This document shows positions 36,001-43,683 of a DNA stretch of 64,000 bases, piece after piece. This DNA comes from Clostridiales bacterium (lineage in GTDB: Bacteria > Bacillota > Clostridia > Saccharofermentanales > Saccharofermentanaceae), in the NCBI GenBank assembly GCA_017510605.1, contig JAFWMQ010000015.1, positions 248,001 through 312,000 of the forward strand, given 5' to 3'. Both the position numbers and the translations under genes were made by a program. Each line of letters begins with the position of its first letter. The first letter of the stretch is position 1. A model generated the notes under the pieces. The model had not been told where the DNA came from, ran no database searches, and saw only the letters and a list, made by a program, of their open reading frames with translations.

Positions 36001-37454
36001 ACGGACAGCTCTCTGCAACAGCTGCTCCCAATTCTGACGATGCTCCATACATTGTTAAGAGAGTTGAGTTTACTAAGGAACATAAAAAGAATCACACCAT
36101 CCTTGCTCCACAGATGGCGCCGATTCAGTTTGAGTTTGTGGAGTCCGTATTCCATAAGCACGGATATAAACTTAAGCTCCTCAAGCAGGCAACGCGTGAA
36201 GATATCGAATGCGGTCTTAAGTATGTAAATAACGATGCTTGTTTCCCGACGCTCATTGTTGTCGGCCAGATGATCAATGCGATCCTGAAGGGCGATATCG
36301 ATCCTGATAACACTACGCTTGCGATTACCCAGACGGGCGGCGGATGCCGTGCTACAAACTATGTTGCATTCTTGAGAAAAGCCCTTAAGGAAGCGGGTTA
36401 TCCGCAGATTCCTGTTATTACTATTTCTGCGCAGAGATTCGAAAAGAACGAAGGATTCGAATATACCGTTTCATTCCTTCTTGATGCGATCAAGGCATTG
36501 TGCGCTGGAGACATGGTATCAACGCTCCTTTTAAGGGTAAGACCTTATGAGAAGGTTCCGGGTTCTGCAAATGCACTGTATTCATACATCAACAGGATCG
36601 GAAGAAAACTCTTTAATCCGAAACTGCTCAATCATGAGCTGACTGAAGGTTATGACATCATGATGCCCAACAGCTATTTCTCCAAGACGATCGAGGAGAA
36701 AAAAGCTATCAGGGATTGTCTTGCGCAGATAGGCGTTGATTTTGATAATCCTCCTGTTATCACCAAATACAAGGAATTCGTTAAGTTCGCTGTATCCAAA
36801 TTCGATGCACTGCCTCTTGCTGATATCCCGAGAAAACCGAGAGTTGGACTTGTCGGTGAGATACTTGTTAAGTTCCAGCCTGATGCAAATAACAATGCAA
36901 TCGATGTTATTGAAGCAGAAGGCTGTGAAGCAGTATTGCCGGGTGTTCTGGATTTCTTCCTCTATTGTGCATATAACCCTCTCTGGCAGGCGCAGAATCT
37001 CGGAAAGAGCAAGAAGACCGGATATATCATGAAAACTGCAATAAGATTCCTTGAGTCATTAAGGAAACCAATCAACAAGGAATTTGCCAAGACAAACGGT
37101 AAGTTTATGATGACTGAGAGGATACAGGAACTTGCCGAGAAATCTTCAACAGTATTAAGCTGCGGTAACTCATGCGGTGAGGGCTGGTTCCTTACTGCCG
37201 AGATGATCGAACTTATTCAGGATGGTGTTCCGAATATCATCTGTGCCCAGCCTTTCGCATGTCTTCCTAACCATGTTACAGGTAAGGGTATGATCAAAGA
37301 GCTGAGAAGACAGTATCCTACTTCGAATATTGTTCCTATTGATTACGATCCGGGCGCTTCCGAAGCTAACCAGCTTAACAGGATCAAGCTCATGATCAGT
37401 ACTGCACGTGCAGTCAGGGAAAAGGAAATCGAAGAAGAGAATAAGAAAGCTTAA
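33018..37454 (+). CDS. Fused 2-hydroxyacyl-CoA dehydratase activase and HgdB-like protein
   Basis: This is a 1478-residue fusion. Two ASKHA ATPase domains of the BadF/BadG/HgdC activase type come first: DIGSTT at about 9-14 and DAGSTTTK at 323-330, with CGSGSF-type cysteine loops. A Cys-rich knuckle follows (Cys604, Cys607, Cys611, and a fourth in GNRCERG). The rest (about 650-1470) is a DUF2229/HgdB-like dehydratase part with many conserved cysteines, including HCDPEINHGIP, GGGCRATNY, CGNSCGEGW and ACLPNHVTGKG. Activases use ATP to inject an electron into an iron-sulfur partner. Such fusions are common in anaerobes, but their substrate is not known; a link to double-cubane cluster proteins is my inference. 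GTGGAGG precedes the ATG, three bases after an alternative GTG. Confidence 0.88.
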   Translation: MDKVYKLGLDIGSTTIKVVLLDGEKIIHSDYQRHHSDVSGLLNDLFEDLNNKFPGINVDVVITGSGGLSVANWLGFKFTQEVMAETKAIKTYHPETDVIIELGGEDAKITYMHPVLEQRMNGTCAGGTGSFIDQMASLLQTDADGLNNFAKDYRSLYTIASRCGVFAKSDLQPLINEGAAKEDLAASIYQSVVNQTISGLACGRPIKGNVTFLGGPLYFNSELRSAFERTLKDKVDSFWMPEEAQIYVALGAALSADGKCPVNLSDLLIKLKNREGFVPDIIRIDPIFKNKEDKEAFDERHKKDQIPVLDIKDQHGALYLGVDAGSTTTKAVVINKKGDLVYTYYASNKGNPVMSAVTIMKDIYSKIPDDCYLAHSCVTGYGENIIKAALNIDIGEIETMAHFQSAKFFCPDVDFIIDIGGQDMKCMKIRNGVIDSIMLNEACSSGCGSFIQTFAQTLGLTTPEFAEAALSSTKPVDLGTRCTVFMNSKVKQAQKEGASVGDISAGLSYSVVRNALYKVIKIRDTEQLGKNIVVQGGTFLNDAILRCFELVSGRDVIRPNVAGLMGAFGAALIAQRRCKDGSRSAVLAKDELDSFSMDTENTQCQGCTNHCRLTIATFSNGTKFVSGNRCERGEDLALDREPVNDKKKLPNLFDYKYSRTFSYYKPLKLEDAPRGEIGIPRVLNQYENYPFWFTVLTKLGFRVLVSARSSHKIYEGGMETIPSESVCYPAKLAHGHIENLIDRGITTIFYPDVPYENIENDNSNNHYNCPIVCSYPEVIRNNVENLIEKNIRYINPFMPLDNLDNVALHLTECFDYLGVSAEEAKQAVQAGAEEYFKYKEDIKAKGREILKEMEEKGLKGIVLAGRPYHCDPEINHGIPQMINSLGLAVLTEDAVAKPGVLKRPIRVIDQWMYHTRLYEAAAFVITRPDLELVQLTSFGCGLDAVTSDQVQEILESSGKLYTLLKIDEVSNLGAARIRMRSLVVAMNERLELEENGQLSATAAPNSDDAPYIVKRVEFTKEHKKNHTILAPQMAPIQFEFVESVFHKHGYKLKLLKQATREDIECGLKYVNNDACFPTLIVVGQMINAILKGDIDPDNTTLAITQTGGGCRATNYVAFLRKALKEAGYPQIPVITISAQRFEKNEGFEYTVSFLLDAIKALCAGDMVSTLLLRVRPYEKVPGSANALYSYINRIGRKLFNPKLLNHELTEGYDIMMPNSYFSKTIEEKKAIRDCLAQIGVDFDNPPVITKYKEFVKFAVSKFDALPLADIPRKPRVGLVGEILVKFQPDANNNAIDVIEAEGCEAVLPGVLDFFLYCAYNPLWQAQNLGKSKKTGYIMKTAIRFLESLRKPINKEFAKTNGKFMMTERIQELAEKSSTVLSCGNSCGEGWFLTAEMIELIQDGVPNIICAQPFACLPNHVTGKGMIKELRRQYPTSNIVPIDYDPGASEANQLNRIKLMISTARAVREKEIEEENKKA

Positions 37455-37466
37455 AGGCATCTGCAG

Positions 37467-40163
37467 ATGAGTACACTTCTTTTAGTTGACGGAAACTCAA
37501 TAATCAACAGAGCATACTATGCCGTAATTGGCAGAGCTCCCATGACTGCGCCCGACGGCACTCCGACAGGTGCCGTGAACGGTTTCTTTAATTCTGTTCT
37601 GGGTGTAATGAAGGAGTTCGATCCGGATTATATGTGCGTTCTTTTTGACAGGAGAGAGCCCACTTTCAGACATAAGATGAGCACCGATTATAAGGCAAAC
37701 CGGAAAGGTATGCCAGATGATATGGCAGCTCAGATGCCTGTTGTAAAGAATCTCCTGGATCTGTATGGAATCAGGCGTATGGAACTTGCGGGATATGAGG
37801 CTGACGATCTTATCGGAACTCTGTCTAAGCAGGGCGAAGAGATGGGAATGAACGTCTATATCTTCAGCGGAGATCACGATGATTTCCAGCTGATATCTGA
37901 CAAGGTTTCAGTAGTTATGCCGCAGTCAGGCAAAGGCAAGGAACCGAGAGTCCTCTTTGACCGCAGAATGTTCGAAGAAACATATGGTGTTAAGCCTGAA
38001 GTATTCGTTCATGTTAAGGCACTTATGGGAGATAATTCCGACAATATAAAAGGCGTCGAGAAAGTAGGCGAGAAGACTGCATTTAAACTGATCGCAGATT
38101 ACGGTTCCTGTGACGGCGTTTTCGATAATGCCGACAAGCTCTCTCCGGCATTAAGTGAGCGTATTAAAGCTTCACGCGAACTGCTCGATCTTAACCTTAA
38201 GCTCTGTACTATCGACAGGCAATGCCCTGTTGAGTTCAGTGTTGATGAGACCTCTTATCCTTCAGCTTCAAGAGATCTGCCTGCTATGTCAGGTGTGCTT
38301 AACCATCTGGCATTAAGATCGCTCCTTAAAAAACTCGATCTCGAGAATGTTAAGCCTGCAGGTTTTGAGCCTGCCGCTGATGTTGATGATTTCACCAGAG
38401 GTGTTGCAGAAGAAGTTGAAAGCGCACTTAAGAACTGCTTAAAGATCAAGTATGAAGTACCTTCGGATTTTGATTTCGCAGACCTTAACTGCGGAATTGA
38501 TTTTGTTGATATTTCTTCAGGTTCCAAAGTAATTCTATTAGACTGGTCTTCAAAAACTGTTTATATTATCAGTCCTGATGATTTCGTTAATTGTACCAAT
38601 GGAAAAACTGTTTTCCCGGTCGCATACAGTTTCAAGGACAGATCAAAACTGTTAAAGGAACCTTTGAGCGGTATTGAATCTGTTTTCGACTGCGAGATAG
38701 CAGGATATGTCCTGAATATCCTTTCGGGAAAGCCTGATCTTCAGAGATTATATGAGAGCGTTTTGAAAACTGCTTATCCCGTTGAGGAGAAGAAAGCAGA
38801 TTATCAGCAGCTCTCGATATTTGACGTTCCGGCTAATGATGACGGATCTGCTAAGGTCGAAGAACTTTCCGAGAAACTTCTTGCAGTTACAGCGATCGCG
38901 AGGGTTATCTATAGAGATATAAAGAACGATCCAGATCTTAAAAAGCTCTTATATGAGATCGAATTCCCGCTCGTCATCACGCTTGATAAGATCGAAAGAA
39001 ACGGAATGCATGTATCAGGCGGCAGGCTCTCCGAACTTCACAGCGAGTATACAAAGCGTTTGGAAGATATAAGCGCAAGAGTTTTCGATATCTGCGGAAA
39101 AGAATTTAATATCTTATCGACAAAGCAGCTCGCCGAAGTCCTATACGGAGAGAAGTATCTGGGACTCCCTTCCGGCAAAAAGGGGAAGAGCGGAGAATAT
39201 TCAACAGGCATAGATGAGCTTAACAGATTAAGACATATGTCTCCTGCAATCGATTACATAATCAAGTATCGTGAGTTGTCCAAACTCGATTCGACTTATG
39301 CATTGGGCTTGGCCCGTGCTATCGGAAGTGATTCGCGCATCCATACAACATTTACGCAGGCCATGACCAATACCGGAAGGCTTTCATCTACCGAGCCAAA
39401 CCTCCAGAATATCCCGGTCAGGACTGATGAGGGTTCAAGGCTTCGTGAGGCATTTACTGCAGAAGAAGGCAAGATCCTTGTAGATGCTGACTATTCCCAG
39501 ATCGAATTAAGGCTCCTGGCAGCTCTGAGCGGTGATGAAGTAATGTGTTCAGCTTTCCGTGAAGGTGAAGATATCCATAAGAGAACTGCTGCAAAAGTCT
39601 TCGGGGTTACTGAAGATATGGTTACGCATAAGATGCGTGCAACAGCGAAAACAGTAAACTTCAGTATCATCTACGGTATTTCCGATTACGGACTTGCCCA
39701 GGATCTCGGCATCGGATATAAAGAAGCGGCTGAGCTTATCAAGGAATACGGCAACCAGTTCCCGGGCGTTACTTCGTATCTTGAGAGCCTTAGAAAGTCT
39801 GGCGAAGAGAAAGGTTTTGCCGTTACGATGTATGGCAGAAAACGTATCCTTAACGAACTTAAGAGCCAGAACAGAAACGTTAAAAACTTCGGATACAGAG
39901 TCGCCATGAATACTCCTATCCAGGGAACAGCTGCAGATATCATCAAGATTGCAATGAACCGTGTCAGCAAGGCTTTGGAGGAGCAGCTGCCTTCTGCAAA
40001 ACTTGTTATGCAGGTTCACGACGAACTTATCTGCGAATGTGATATAAACGATAAAGACCTTTGTGCTTCGATTCTCAAACGCGAGATGGAAGCTGCTGCT
40101 GAATTAAGCGTGCCGCTTCTTGCAGAGGTTGGATTCGGAAAGGACTGGCTGGAAGCTAAGTAA
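37467..40163 (+). CDS. polA: DNA polymerase I
   Basis: PolA fills gaps and removes RNA primers. The 898 residues contain the 5'-3' exonuclease (about 1-290, with GYEADDLIGTL and MGDNSDNIKGV), a middle domain (about 300-480) and the polymerase. Polymerase motif A is DADYSQIELR with Asp675, motif B RATAKTVNFSIIYG and motif C QVHDEL with Asp852. The middle domain lacks the DxE and other proofreading carboxylates of the Klenow 3'-5' exonuclease, as in other Gram-positive and Thermus enzymes. Only a weak ribosome site is visible. The stop overlaps the coaE start by one base. Confidence 0.96.
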   Translation: MSTLLLVDGNSIINRAYYAVIGRAPMTAPDGTPTGAVNGFFNSVLGVMKEFDPDYMCVLFDRREPTFRHKMSTDYKANRKGMPDDMAAQMPVVKNLLDLYGIRRMELAGYEADDLIGTLSKQGEEMGMNVYIFSGDHDDFQLISDKVSVVMPQSGKGKEPRVLFDRRMFEETYGVKPEVFVHVKALMGDNSDNIKGVEKVGEKTAFKLIADYGSCDGVFDNADKLSPALSERIKASRELLDLNLKLCTIDRQCPVEFSVDETSYPSASRDLPAMSGVLNHLALRSLLKKLDLENVKPAGFEPAADVDDFTRGVAEEVESALKNCLKIKYEVPSDFDFADLNCGIDFVDISSGSKVILLDWSSKTVYIISPDDFVNCTNGKTVFPVAYSFKDRSKLLKEPLSGIESVFDCEIAGYVLNILSGKPDLQRLYESVLKTAYPVEEKKADYQQLSIFDVPANDDGSAKVEELSEKLLAVTAIARVIYRDIKNDPDLKKLLYEIEFPLVITLDKIERNGMHVSGGRLSELHSEYTKRLEDISARVFDICGKEFNILSTKQLAEVLYGEKYLGLPSGKKGKSGEYSTGIDELNRLRHMSPAIDYIIKYRELSKLDSTYALGLARAIGSDSRIHTTFTQAMTNTGRLSSTEPNLQNIPVRTDEGSRLREAFTAEEGKILVDADYSQIELRLLAALSGDEVMCSAFREGEDIHKRTAAKVFGVTEDMVTHKMRATAKTVNFSIIYGISDYGLAQDLGIGYKEAAELIKEYGNQFPGVTSYLESLRKSGEEKGFAVTMYGRKRILNELKSQNRNVKNFGYRVAMNTPIQGTAADIIKIAMNRVSKALEEQLPSAKLVMQVHDELICECDINDKDLCASILKREMEAAAELSVPLLAEVGFGKDWLEAK

Positions 40164-40768
40164 TGTTTGTACTGGGAATAACAGGCGGAATAGGAAGCGG
40201 GAAGAGTACCGTAAGCGGTATTCTTGCTGAAAAAGGTCTTACGGTACTTGATGCCGATGAGATCTCAAGATCAGTTACAGGTCCGGGCGGACGTGCAATG
40301 CCGGAGATCGCTTCTGTATTCGGTAATAAAGTAGTCTCAAGCAATGGCGCTCTGAACAGGCGTGTGATGTCTGATATCGCATTCGGTGATAAGAAAAAGC
40401 TTGATGATCTTAGCACGATCATTCATAAACATGTTTTCGAGCAGATCGATGAAGCTCTTGCAAAAGAAAAGGAGAAGGGATCAAAGTGCGTTGTCCTTGA
40501 TGTACCGATCCCGGTAAATAAGTTCCGGGAACTCTGTGATCAGATCTGGGTAGTTACATGTGATAAAGATGTCCGCCTCTCGAGACTTCAGAAGCGCGGG
40601 ATGGATAAGGAAGAGGCCGAAAGAAGGATAGCCGTTCAGATGACCGATGACGAATATTGCGAACTGGGCGATCATTCTATCGATAATTCATGGGATATTG
40701 AAGACCTGAAGGATAAAGTTGAGGCCCTTATCCGTGAACAGCTTCATGAAAGAGGTATCAGGATATGA
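40163..40768 (+). CDS. coaE: Dephospho-CoA kinase
   Basis: CoaE phosphorylates dephospho-CoA in the last step of coenzyme A synthesis. The 201 residues begin with the P-loop GITGGIGSGKST (5-16). LDADEISR follows, and later the LID-region RLQKRGMDKEEAERRI. The length is the family norm. The polA-coaE order is common in Bacillota (polA-mutM-coaE in Bacillus). One-base overlap with polA and four-base overlap with the next membrane-protein gene indicate a tight operon. Confidence 0.95.
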   Translation: MFVLGITGGIGSGKSTVSGILAEKGLTVLDADEISRSVTGPGGRAMPEIASVFGNKVVSSNGALNRRVMSDIAFGDKKKLDDLSTIIHKHVFEQIDEALAKEKEKGSKCVVLDVPIPVNKFRELCDQIWVVTCDKDVRLSRLQKRGMDKEEAERRIAVQMTDDEYCELGDHSIDNSWDIEDLKDKVEALIREQLHERGIRI

Positions 40769-41100
40769 ATATAGCTGCGGTTATTACGGCTTCGATATTT
40801 GTTATCTTATCTGTCGCTGTGCTGATATTCCTGTTTGTCGGAAAGAATTCCTTTTCCTCAGGAAAATACAAGGTGTTCTACCGCGCCTGCTGCGGAGTAT
40901 ATGTTTCCGGAACACTCCTGGTGCTTTTATTTTCGCTTATCATGAAAGGCCTTCCCGTAGCATTTGTAATTATCTCTGATATTACGATAACCTGCGTATT
41001 TTTATTTACCGCAGGACTTATATTTTACATGACGAAAGCAATGGCTGAGGCGGCTTCCAAATATAATAGAAAGACCGAAGATGATAATGAGAAAAACTGA
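40765..41100 (+). CDS. Small three-helix membrane protein, unknown function
   Basis: This 111-residue protein has three hydrophobic segments (about 4-26, 42-64 and 68-92) and a short charged C-terminal tail ending in an acid/asparagine-rich stretch. No family recognised. It overlaps coaE by four bases (ATGA) and the next gene by 20 bases, so it is translated as part of the polA-coaE string. Its coupling to a SanA/YdcF-like envelope protein suggests a membrane role, but nothing in the sequence says which. Confidence 0.72.
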   Translation: MNIAAVITASIFVILSVAVLIFLFVGKNSFSSGKYKVFYRACCGVYVSGTLLVLLFSLIMKGLPVAFVIISDITITCVFLFTAGLIFYMTKAMAEAASKYNRKTEDDNEKN

Positions 41101-41731
41101 CGGCAAATGGAAGTCTGTCTTAGGTAAAACAATTCTTGTATTGGTTATTCTCGCGCTCCTCGGATTCGTTATTCTCGGAGTGTTGAATCTGGTGGTTATC
41201 AATTCTTCGAAAAAATCCATTTATTCATTAGATATCTTTGAAACGTCAAATACATCTCATTTTGATGCTGTTATCGTACTGGGCTGCGCAGTCTGGGATG
41301 ACGGCCCCAGTCCAATGCTGGCTGACAGACTGAGGACTGCAGCTGCTGTCTATAAGACCGGGTGCGCGGATTATATCCTTGTAACCGGAGACAGCGAAGA
41401 AGTCGAAGATTATGATGAGACAGGTGCGATGAGACAATTCCTTATTGATGAAGGGATACCTACTGATAACATAATTTGTGATCCGTTGGGTCTTTCCACA
41501 TATGAGTCAATGATGAGAGCCGTAAAGATATTTAATATCAATACCGCTGTAGTCGTAACAACAGGATTTCACTGTCCGAGATCTGTTTACGACAGCCGTA
41601 TGTTCGGGATTGAATCAGTAGGTGTATCTGCAATTAATTCAGGATATGTTATAAAACAGTATAATTACTACAGAGAGTTTATTGCGCGTGGAAAAGACTT
41701 TGTCTTTTGTCTGGTCAAGCCGGGGTATTGA
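41081..41731 (+). CDS. YdcF/SanA-like (DUF218) membrane-anchored protein
   Basis: This 216-residue protein has an N-terminal membrane anchor (about 14-38) and an extracellular DUF218 domain. Motifs are VIVLGCAVWDDGPSPMLADR, YILVTGDSEE, MRQFLIDEGIP, STYESMMRA and VVVTTGFHCPRSV, matching the YdcF/SanA/ElyC group. That group is linked to envelope integrity and vancomycin sensitivity in Enterobacteria; the biochemical reaction is unsettled. It overlaps the previous gene by 20 bases. The start could be 41081 or the ATG six bases later; both lack a strong ribosome site. Confidence 0.8.
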   Translation: MIMRKTDGKWKSVLGKTILVLVILALLGFVILGVLNLVVINSSKKSIYSLDIFETSNTSHFDAVIVLGCAVWDDGPSPMLADRLRTAAAVYKTGCADYILVTGDSEEVEDYDETGAMRQFLIDEGIPTDNIICDPLGLSTYESMMRAVKIFNINTAVVVTTGFHCPRSVYDSRMFGIESVGVSAINSGYVIKQYNYYREFIARGKDFVFCLVKPGY

Positions 41732-41740
41732 GGAAGTAAT

Positions 41741-42298
41741 ATGAATACTAAAGATACAAAGAGATTACCATCATATATAGGCGGCATATTTGCGATAATT
41801 ACCGGTGCGCTTTTTATCATTCTTCCTGAGATCACCTCAGGCGTTATCGGTATCCTGTTTGGTGTAGTTCTTTTTGTTGCAGGTTTTGCAGAGATTATCG
41901 GTTATATCATCTCGATAAAACATTTCAGGGAAGAGAACTACGGGAAGGCCGTAGGCGCTGAGATCGTACTCGTTTATTCGATCATAATCATGGTTATCGG
42001 TCTTTTCTTTATCCTAAAACCGGCTGTTGTTTTGCAGCTATTATCAACGATCGTCGGATTATTCTTCGTTATTGATGGAATTGTCAAGCTCAGACAGTCG
42101 TTGTTCCTGTTTAAGAAAAAAGATGCTTACAGTATTCTGCTTCTTGCCCTTGCGATCCTTCTTATTATTGCAGGCATAGCGCTTCTCATCGATCCGTTCA
42201 AAGGGACAAGGAACATCATTGTATTCTCCGGTATCGCTTTTGTGGTCAGCGGCCTTGAATCCTGTTTCCTCGGTGTATTAAAGATGATCAATAGTTGA
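41741..42298 (+). CDS. DUF308 / HdeD-like membrane protein
   Basis: This is a 185-residue polytopic protein with six short hydrophobic helices arranged as repeated pairs, the pattern of the DUF308 (HdeD) family. Examples are GIFAIITGALFIILPE, VYSIIIMVIGLFFIL and the LALAILLIIAGIALLIDP block. HdeD itself is tied to acid resistance in E. coli; in Bacillota the role is unknown. It follows the DUF218 gene after nine bases with AGGAAG before the ATG and is the last gene of the polA-coaE string. It ends inside the palindromic repeat at 42295. Confidence 0.78.
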   Translation: MNTKDTKRLPSYIGGIFAIITGALFIILPEITSGVIGILFGVVLFVAGFAEIIGYIISIKHFREENYGKAVGAEIVLVYSIIIMVIGLFFILKPAVVLQLLSTIVGLFFVIDGIVKLRQSLFLFKKKDAYSILLLALAILLIIAGIALLIDPFKGTRNIIVFSGIAFVVSGLESCFLGVLKMINS

Positions 42299-42341
42299 TA
42301 GGGTCAGACCCTGTCAGAAATTATTGATAGAGTCAGACCCT
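42295..42341. repeat. Direct repeats with GGGTCAGACCC palindrome
   Basis: Two copies of TTGATAgrGTCAGACCCT (42295-42312 and 42324-42341) lie 29 bases apart. The first contains the perfect 13-base palindrome AGGGTCAGACCCT. They sit between the convergent DUF308 and ychF genes and overlap the DUF308 stop. They resemble REP-like motifs that I associate with RAYT elements in other bacteria. No transposase is in the window. Confidence 0.65.
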
Positions 42342-42345
42342 CTAT

Positions 42346-43437
42346 TCAGACGTTGAATCTGAATACTACTACGTCTCCGTCTTTCATGACATACTCTTTG
42401 CCTTCAGATCTTACAAGTCCTTTTTCCTTAGCGGCATTGTATGTTCCGTTTGCAATGAGATCATCATAAGAAACAACTTCAGCTCTGATGAATCCGCGCT
42501 CGAAGTCTGAGTGGATCTTTCCTGCGGCCTGGGGAGCCTTGGTGCCGTTCTTGATCGTCCATGCGCGGACTTCCTTGGGACCTGCGGTAAGGAATGAGAT
42601 GAGACCCAAAAGGGTATATGACGCGTTGATCATCTTATCAAGACCTGCGCTCTCGATACCGAGATCTTCTAAGAACATCTCGCGGTCTTCTGGTGAGAGC
42701 TCGCCTAATTCTTCTTCGATCTTTGCTGATATAACAACTACGCCGGAACCTTCTTTGGCAGCGATCTCTTTTACCGTATTAACGTAAGGAATATCATCTT
42801 TCTTGATATCTTCTTCTGCGATGTTTGCGCAGTAAAGAACCGGCTTCATGGAAATAAGCTGGAGCTCTTTTGTGTATTCAAGTTCGTCTTCTTCGAATGT
42901 GAGTGTTCTTGCCGATCTACCTTCTGCAAGGCAGTCGTAGATCTTCTCATAGACAGCGAGTTCTTTTGCAAATGCTTTGTCGCCGCCTTTCATCATCTTC
43001 TTTGTTCTGTCTATGCGCTTTTCCATGATCTCAAGATCAGAGAGTATAAGTTCGACATCGATCGTAGCGATATCTCCTGCAGGATCAGCATGACCATTAA
43101 CGTGGATTACGTCCGGATCGTCAAAGCATCTGACTACATGAACGATGGCATCGCACTCTCTGATGTTGGAAAGGAACTTGTTGCCGAGACCTTCGCCTTT
43201 TGATGCGCCGGCAACAAGACCTGCGATATCAACGAATTCGACAACTGCAGGAGTATATTTCTCCGGATTATAGATCTCTGCGAGTTTGTCGAGCCTTTTA
43301 TCAGGAACGGAAACTACACCAACGTTGGGTTCGATCGTGCAGAACGGGTAATTTGCGGATTCTGCGCCTGCTCTTGTAATAGCATTAAAAAGTGTGCTCT
43401 TGCCTACATTAGGAAGTCCTACGATACCAAGCTTCAT
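42346..43437 (-). CDS. ychF: Ribosome-associated ATPase YchF (OLA1/YyaF family)
   Basis: YchF is a universally conserved Obg-related P-loop protein that binds ribosomes and prefers ATP. The 363 residues begin with the P-loop [11 protein letters not shown], then FCTIEPN (switch I region), DIAGLV and a G4 variant (CANIAEED) in place of NKxD, the change that gives ATP preference. The C-terminal TGS-like domain ends with [12 protein letters not shown]. It is monocistronic on the reverse strand, convergent with the polA-coaE string and divergent from comM. The very high conservation makes the call safe. Confidence 0.96.
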   Translation of the reverse strand: MKLGIVGLPNVGKSTLFNAITRAGAESANYPFCTIEPNVGVVSVPDKRLDKLAEIYNPEKYTPAVVEFVDIAGLVAGASKGEGLGNKFLSNIRECDAIVHVVRCFDDPDVIHVNGHADPAGDIATIDVELILSDLEIMEKRIDRTKKMMKGGDKAFAKELAVYEKIYDCLAEGRSARTLTFEEDELEYTKELQLISMKPVLYCANIAEEDIKKDDIPYVNTVKEIAAKEGSGVVVISAKIEEELGELSPEDREMFLEDLGIESAGLDKMINASYTLLGLISFLTAGPKEVRAWTIKNGTKAPQAAGKIHSDFERGFIRAEVVSYDDLIANGTYNAAKEKGLVRSEGKEYVMKDGDVVVFRFNV

Positions 43438-43683
43438 ATATATACCTCAAAATAATTATTTGCCTCATCATTGTAGCACATTAGGGAAATAATCCTTTGT
43501 CGGTTCTTTGTCGGTTTTTGTGTTGAGAATCAGTGCCTGTTTGTTGGTTTTTGTAATAATGTGTCGCGAAAACAGTTATTTGTCTTAATCATTGTCGGAA
43601 ATCTTCAGGGGTTTTTGCGATGTTTTTGTACTGATAATCTTCTTTTCGCAAGCGTATTCTGCTTGTAAAAGGAGGGCTCAAAT
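43438..43683. other. Intergenic region between ychF and comM
   Basis: These 246 bases separate divergent genes. They contain two direct copies of TTTGTCGGTT (43496-43505 and 43507-43516), a TTGTCGGAAATC near 43595 resembling the box arms at 700, and a strong AAAGGAGG before comM. I see no RNA gene or convincing ORF. Confidence 0.5.

Noticed and set aside
40765..42298. A possible toxin-antitoxin or holin-like cassette among small overlapping membrane genes
   Set aside because: The DUF218 and DUF308 matches point to envelope proteins, and the genes continue the polA-coaE operon.
42301..42345. A standard rho-independent terminator for ychF or the DUF308 gene
   Set aside because: The palindrome is short and not followed by a T run on either strand, so it is listed as a repeat.
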